From: Pseudomonadota bacterium
Lineage (GTDB): Bacteria; Myxococcota; Myxococcia; Myxococcales; Myxococcaceae
Direction: 5' to 3'
Assembly: GCA_023424585.1 (NCBI GenBank)
Contig: JAFADT010000068.1
Coordinates: 1-9,563 of the forward strand
DNA: 9,563 nt
In this document: positions 5,552 to 9,563 of the stretch, piece after piece
Layout: every line of letters begins with the position of its first letter
How positions within the stretch are numbered: the first letter of the stretch is position 1
The notes under the pieces: model-generated
Databases searched by the model: none
The model's input: the letters and a program-made list of their open reading frames with translations, nothing else
What the model was told of the DNA's origin: nothing
Translations under genes and position numbers: made by a program

Positions 5552-8023
5552 TCAGTGCGACGGCGGCGGGGCCTCCGCGCCGCTCTTGCCCTTGAGGGCC
5601 GAGCGGAAGAGGACCGCGGTGAGGGCGGCGAAGAACGCCAGGCCCCAGACGTTGGACCACGTCGGGTGCGCCAGCTCGCTCTCGCCCACGGCGTTGAGGA
5701 ACGCGCCAAGGCCGCCCTCGTGCCCGAAGAGGGCGGGCAGGTTGATGGCGCGCGTCCAGGCGCCGTCGCTGGCGATCTCCAGGAACGCGATGAGCACGCC
5801 CGCGATGGAGCCGCCCGCGATGTAGCCGGAGGACATCAGCGTGCCCGGGGAGAACTCGGACTCCGCCGCGGTGCCGCCGCGCAGCTTGTCCACGAAGTGG
5901 CGCACCATGCCGCCCACGAAGATGGGCGCGGAGCTGCTGATGGGCAGGTACACGCCCACCGCGAAGGGCAGCGAGGACACGCCGCACAGCTCCAGCATCA
6001 GCGCGATGAAGACGCCCAGCAGCACCAGGTCCCACGGCAGCCGCTGCGTGAGGATGCCGTCGATGATGAGCGCGAACAGCTGCGCCTTGGGCGCGGAGTA
6101 GCGGGTGAGCGTCTGGCCCTCGTACTCGCTGATGCGGCCGCCGATGCCCGGGTCCACCACGTACTGGATGGTGCCCTGGTCATCCACCAGGTAGCGGCCG
6201 GCGGGCACGGGCGTGTCCGCGCCGCGCACGTAGCCTTCCTTGTAGACGCGGTCCGGACCGGCGGTGATGGCCCCCGCGTCGGACAGCTTCAGCGACGGGC
6301 CGTTGGCCGGCGACAGCGTGAGGCCGGCCAGCTCCTCGGCCGGCACCGGGCGCCAACTGCGCAGCTCCAGCGTGCCGTCCGGCGCCGGCGCCATGTCCAG
6401 GCGCTCCGCCCACAGCGAGCGCTTGAGCTGCGCGGGCGTCATGCCGCGCCGGGCGAGCGCGTCCTGGGACACCGCCCAGCGGTAGGTGTGCTGGGTGCGC
6501 GTCTCCTGGGTCAGCTCCGTCACCTGCACGTTCGGGTGCGCCTCCGGAATCACGGCGGTGGCGCCCTGGTTGAGCAGCACCAGCACCAGGCCGATGAACA
6601 TCGCGCTGGTCAGCACGCCCACGAAGAGGGCGATCTGCTGGCGCTTGGGCGTGCCGCCCACGAGGAACGCCGTCTTCAGGTCCTGCGCGGTGGTGCCGCC
6701 GTTGGACGCGGCGATGCCCACGATGGCCGCCGTGGTGAGCGCCATGAAGCGGTCCGGCGACGAGGTCCAGCCGAACAGCAGGTACACGAGGCAGGTGACC
6801 AGCAGCGTGGCCACCACCATGCCGGAGATGGGGTTGGACGAGGAGCCAATCTCGCCGGTGATGCGCGCGCTCACCGTCACGAAGAAGAAGCCGAAGATGA
6901 CGATGAGGATGGCGGAGATGAGGTTCACGTGCAGCGGCGGCGCCAGCCAGATGGCCAGCACTAGCAGCGCGCTGCCCACCAGCACCACCGTGATGGGCAG
7001 GTCCTGATCCGTGCGCAGCACCGTGGGCAGCGGCCCCTGCGTGCGCGACTGGCGCAGCGTCTCCACGCTGCGCTTGAAGGCGCCCACGATGGTGGGCAGG
7101 GAGCGGATGAGGCTGATGAGGCCGCCCGTCGCCACCGCGCCCGCGCCGATGTAGAGCACGTACGCGTTGCGGATCTGATCCGGCGACATGTCCTTGATGA
7201 GCATCCCGTTGTGCACCAGCAGCGGCGTCTCCATGCCGCTGCCGAAGAAGGAGATCATCGGGATGAGGATGAGGTAGCTGAGCACGCCGCCCGCGAAGGT
7301 GATGCCCGCCACGCGCGGGCCGATGATGTAGCCCACGCCGAGCAGCTCCGGGGACACCTCCGTGGAGAGCGTCGCGGCCTTGAGCCCCTTGATGGGCGTG
7401 CCGATGGCCTCCTTGAAGAGCTTCATCCCGGAGTAGGCGAACTTGTAGAGGCCGCCGATGATGAAGCCGAGGATGACCGTGCGGGCGTTGGTGCCGCCCT
7501 GCTCGCCGACGATGAGGACGTCCGCGCTGGCCGTGCCCTCCGGGTAGGTGAGCTTGCCGTGCTCCTGGACGATGAGGCCCTGGCGCAGGGGGATCATCAT
7601 CAGCACGCCCAGGACGCCGCCCAGCGCGGCGGTGAGGAACGCGTGCGTGAGGCTGATGTCGTAGCCCAGGATGAGCAGCGCGGGCAGCGCGGCCGCCACG
7701 CCGAACGCGAGCGACTCACCCGCGGAGCCCGTCGTCTGGACGATGGTGTTCTCCAGGATGCTGGAGCGCCCCAGGGCCCGGAAGATGGCGATGGAGAGCA
7801 CCGCCACCGGGATGGACGCGGACACCGTGAGGCCGACCTTGATGGCCAGGTACACGGACGACGCCGCGAACACGATGCCCAGCACCGACCCGAGCACCAG
7901 GCCCCGGAGGGTCAGCTCCGTGGGCGACTGCTCGGGGGACACATAGGGTTTGTGCGGGGCGGCGCCATGCGCCTCCGCGAGAGGGACGCGATCGTCGACG
8001 ACCGGCGGGGAACCGTGGGACAA
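5552..8023 (-). CDS. OPT family oligopeptide transporter with large polar insertion
   Basis: This is an inner-membrane secondary transporter of the OPT family (oligopeptides or metal-siderophore complexes, proton-coupled in known members). It has 823 residues, longer than the ~650 usual in bacterial members. Family blocks seen: SSVYLAIKVGLTVSASIP at 55-72, TTGSAGESLAFG at 97-108, LTYPEGTASADVL at 158-170, ARITGEIGSSSNPISGM at 386-402, and ASNGGTTAQDLKTAFLVGGT at 439-458. About fifteen hydrophobic segments span ~40-480 and ~645-810. Residues ~495-643 are polar with no membrane segment, inserted between LLNQGAT and APKAQLFALIIDGIL, where family members normally have a short loop; they probably form an extracytoplasmic domain. 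The start is TTG at 8023: it is backed by AGGAG with 7-base spacing, and no ATG occurs for ~140 codons. The substrate cannot be read from sequence. It lies 69 bases downstream of the sigma factor gene on the same strand, so co-expression is possible. Confidence 0.93.
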   Translation of the reverse strand: MSHGSPPVVDDRVPLAEAHGAAPHKPYVSPEQSPTELTLRGLVLGSVLGIVFAASSVYLAIKVGLTVSASIPVAVLSIAIFRALGRSSILENTIVQTTGSAGESLAFGVAAALPALLILGYDISLTHAFLTAALGGVLGVLMMIPLRQGLIVQEHGKLTYPEGTASADVLIVGEQGGTNARTVILGFIIGGLYKFAYSGMKLFKEAIGTPIKGLKAATLSTEVSPELLGVGYIIGPRVAGITFAGGVLSYLILIPMISFFGSGMETPLLVHNGMLIKDMSPDQIRNAYVLYIGAGAVATGGLISLIRSLPTIVGAFKRSVETLRQSRTQGPLPTVLRTDQDLPITVVLVGSALLVLAIWLAPPLHVNLISAILIVIFGFFFVTVSARITGEIGSSSNPISGMVVATLLVTCLVYLLFGWTSSPDRFMALTTAAIVGIAASNGGTTAQDLKTAFLVGGTPKRQQIALFVGVLTSAMFIGLVLVLLNQGATAVIPEAHPNVQVTELTQETRTQHTYRWAVSQDALARRGMTPAQLKRSLWAERLDMAPAPDGTLELRSWRPVPAEELAGLTLSPANGPSLKLSDAGAITAGPDRVYKEGYVRGADTPVPAGRYLVDDQGTIQYVVDPGIGGRISEYEGQTLTRYSAPKAQLFALIIDGILTQRLPWDLVLLGVFIALMLELCGVSSLPFAVGVYLPISSSAPIFVGGMVRHFVDKLRGGTAAESEFSPGTLMSSGYIAGGSIAGVLIAFLEIASDGAWTRAINLPALFGHEGGLGAFLNAVGESELAHPTWSNVWGLAFFAALTAVLFRSALKGKSGAEAPPPSH

Positions 8024-8030
8024 GCAGGCA

Positions 8031-8035
8031 CTCCT
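8031..8035 (-). promoter_or_regulatory. Shine-Dalgarno AGGAG that sets the TTG start of the OPT gene
   Basis: On the minus strand AGGAG lies 7 bases before TTG (8023-8021), an ideal spacing. Part of it (AGG) can pair in a 5-bp hairpin: TCAGG (8033-8037 on +) with CCTGA (8045-8049), loop 7 bases. Confidence 0.75.
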
Positions 8036-8092
8036 GACAGGGAATCAGGGGCCCGTTGTAGCAGGGTCTCCGCCGACGTGCGAAAACAGCCT

Positions 8093-8980
<888 letters not shown>

Positions 8981-8985
8981 GGATG

Positions 8986-8998
8986 GATTCTCCGAATC
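8986..8998 (-). promoter_or_regulatory. hairpin embracing the sigC Shine-Dalgarno
   Basis: In the minus-strand transcript GATTC-GGA-GAATC forms a 5-bp stem with a 3-base loop, and the GGAG Shine-Dalgarno (8990-8993) spans the loop and first stem bases. The stem is short, so it may melt easily. This could tune translation, for example with temperature, as known for RpoH leaders, but this is inference. Confidence 0.4.
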
Positions 8999-9001
8999 GG
9001 G

Positions 9002-9020
9002 CCTCCCGCCGGGGCGGAGG
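9002..9020 (-). other. G/C-rich hairpin in the sigC leader
   Basis: CCTCC and GGAGG arms, extended by GCC/GGC, form an approximately 8-bp stem with one bulged base and a tiny loop, 21 bases before the sigC ATG. There is no U-tract. It adjoins the Shine-Dalgarno hairpin. Confidence 0.4.
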
Positions 9021-9022
9021 CG

Positions 9023-9059
9023 CTTGAAAGGTGCCCTGGGTTCAAGTCCTACAACTTGA
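9023..9059 (-). repeat. overlapping inverted repeats built from three CTTGA/TCAAG elements
   Basis: On the + strand CTTGAA (9023-9028) pairs with TTCAAG (9041-9046), 12 bases apart. TCAAGT (9042-9047) also pairs with ACTTGA (9054-9059), 6 bases apart. The central element can join only one partner at a time, so two mutually exclusive hairpins are possible in the transcript. Alternatively the 18-base TCAAGT-N6-ACTTGA is a dimer operator. Confidence 0.55.
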
Positions 9060-9085
9060 CGTGTCTGCCCTGAGCAACGGGGATG

Positions 9086-9099
9086 CCAACCGGGGTTGG
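9086..9099. repeat. inverted repeat CCAACC-GG-GGTTGG upstream of sigC
   Basis: This is a perfect 6-bp inverted repeat with a 2-base centre, ~105 bases upstream of the sigC ATG. Its right arm overlaps the first GGGGTTGGA direct repeat. It could be an operator. Confidence 0.45.
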
Positions 9100-9301
9100 A
9101 TGTATTCGCGTGTGTCTCCGAGGGGTTGGAGGACGCAGACCCGCGCCCCCCGAAAAAGCCTGTAACCATTACCCGTGGCCGAGAGGAAATCCGGGGGTCT
9201 ACGAAGAGAGGAATTGCACGGCGCGCGGCCCCCGAGCGCACGTCGCCATGGCGCTCGCGAATGGAGGTTCGCTGAAACGCTTAATGACGACACGGGGCGG
9301 C

Positions 9302-9321
9302 GGTGGAGACATTTCTCCACC
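9302..9321 (-). terminator. perfect 8-bp hairpin downstream of the DUF4129-like gene
   Basis: GGTGGAGA (9302-9309) and TCTCCACC (9314-9321) pair perfectly around a 4-base loop, about 80 bases past the stop of the minus-strand gene. There is no T-tract. It may be a back-up terminator, or a feature of the sigC upstream region. Confidence 0.4.
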
Positions 9322-9357
9322 TCGGCCGGGCGTCCCTGGGGAGGGCGGGCGACCGGT

Positions 9358-9377
9358 GACGGAAGCCCGCTTCCGTC
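9358..9377 (-). terminator. perfect hairpin just after the DUF4129-like gene
   Basis: GACGGAAG (9358-9365) pairs perfectly with CTTCCGTC (9370-9377); the loop is CCCG, or CC if one more pair forms. It lies 21 bases past the stop codon of the minus-strand gene, the usual place for a terminator. No U-tract follows. Confidence 0.55.
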
Positions 9378-9398
9378 TGGAGGGCACTTCTCTTCCGC

Positions 9399-9563
9399 TC
9401 AGGAGGCGCGGGCGGTAGGGCCTGCCTGGCCGGCCGCCTTCGCGGCGCGGCGCGCGGCTTCCGCGTCCAGCGCGCGGCGCAGGGTGGCGAGCAGGTGCTC
9501 GGCCTCTCCCTCGCGCAGGGCCCGGCCGCCGAAGCGGGCCTCCAGGTAGCGGCGGGTGAGGGG
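9399..9563 (-). CDS. C-terminus of a probable DUF4129 protein (partial)
   Basis: Fifty-four codons and the stop TGA (9401-9399) are visible; the gene runs off the right edge. The segment LTRRYLEARFGGRALREGEA, followed by a leucine-rich helix (HLLATLRRAL), matches the C-terminal end of DUF4129 domains, which typically finish with a Tyr/Leu...ARFGG motif and an amphipathic helix. DUF4129 proteins are usually membrane proteins encoded with MoxR ATPase, DUF58 and transglutaminase genes, so such genes may lie beyond the window (inference). The last ~18 residues are a low-complexity Ala-rich tail. Codon use is strongly G/C at third positions, supporting this frame. The match rests on a short segment, so the domain call is moderate. 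Two hairpins follow the stop. Confidence 0.6.
   Translation of the reverse strand, partial: PLTRRYLEARFGGRALREGEAEHLLATLRRALDAEAARRAAKAAGQAGPTARAS

Larger units (their letters stand above)
8981..9398 (-). promoter_or_regulatory. 418-base gene-free upstream region and leader of the sigma factor gene
   Basis: No credible gene is seen here on either strand. Moving away from the ATG it holds: a small hairpin around the Shine-Dalgarno (8986-8998); a G/C stem (9002-9020); three CTTGA/TCAAG elements forming overlapping inverted repeats (9023-9059); a 6-2-6 inverted repeat (9086-9099); two GGGGTTGGA direct repeats exactly 30 bases apart (9092 and 9122); an odd palindrome GTAACCATTAC (9162-9172); and two perfect 8-bp hairpins (9302-9321, 9358-9377), probably terminators of the next gene. 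I could not find a convincing -35/-10 or sigma-54 promoter. Such repeat density suggests regulated expression of the sigma gene. Confidence 0.6.

Noticed and set aside
9030..9060. tRNA T-arm-like GGTTCAAGTCC
   Set aside because: The flanking bases do not form a T stem, and no matching acceptor, D or anticodon arms are found on either strand.
8981..9241. N-terminal extension of the sigma factor to an upstream in-frame ATG at 9241
   Set aside because: The extra residues have no sigma homology and the downstream ATG at 8980 has a proper Shine-Dalgarno and gives the expected 295 residues.
8981..9398. Sigma-54 (-24/-12) or complete RpoH-type promoter for sigC
   Set aside because: Only isolated GG or CTTGAA pieces occur; no GG-N10-GC element or CCCCAT-type -10 at proper spacing was found.
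9083..9418. + strand open frame in the sigC upstream region
   Set aside because: Its sequence is Arg/Gly/Pro-rich with no recognisable domain, lacks a good ribosome site, runs through two perfect hairpins and overlaps the DUF4129-like gene antisense.

Overview
The window looks like chromosomal DNA from a myxobacterium of the Myxococcus/Corallococcus type. GC content is very high and even, with strong G/C third-position bias. The clearest pointer is a 295-residue RpoH-family sigma factor closely resembling Myxococcus xanthus SigC. A C-terminal RodZ-type HTH protein and paired HEAT / HD-GYP signalling proteins also fit deltaproteobacteria. I see no mobile element, CRISPR array, tRNA or rRNA, and no compositional break, so this is core-type sequence rather than an island.

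Layout. Bases 3-1908 are on the + strand: the 3' end of a protein with a C-terminal HTH_25 domain, an 87-residue conserved hypothetical with a possible leaderless promoter, and rluD (23S rRNA pseudouridine synthase). rluD converges on, and overlaps by 20 bases, a two-gene minus-strand unit (4970-1889). That unit encodes a 588-residue HEAT-repeat protein and then, 4 bases later, a 436-residue degenerate HD-GYP protein. Divergent from it at 5171-5500 is a small Bor-family lipoprotein. A strong inverted repeat separates this from a minus-strand OPT-family transporter (8023-5552, TTG start). The transporter lies 69 bases downstream of the sigma factor gene (8980-8093). A 418-base gene-free region (8981-9398) is rich in inverted and direct repeats. 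The window ends in the C-terminus of a probable DUF4129 protein (minus strand).

How they may work together. The HEAT and HD-GYP proteins share a similar N-terminal domain (43 residues align without a gap), are adjacent and are probably co-transcribed, so they may form one signalling or scaffold complex. The HD-GYP domain has lost several metal-ligand and signature residues, so it may sense or bind rather than hydrolyse. The sigma factor leader can form alternative hairpins, and one small hairpin includes its Shine-Dalgarno sequence. This would fit RNA-level or operator control of a stress/development sigma factor. The OPT transporter carries an unusual polar insertion of about 150 residues between membrane segments. 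The remaining genes are ordinary housekeeping or hypothetical genes.
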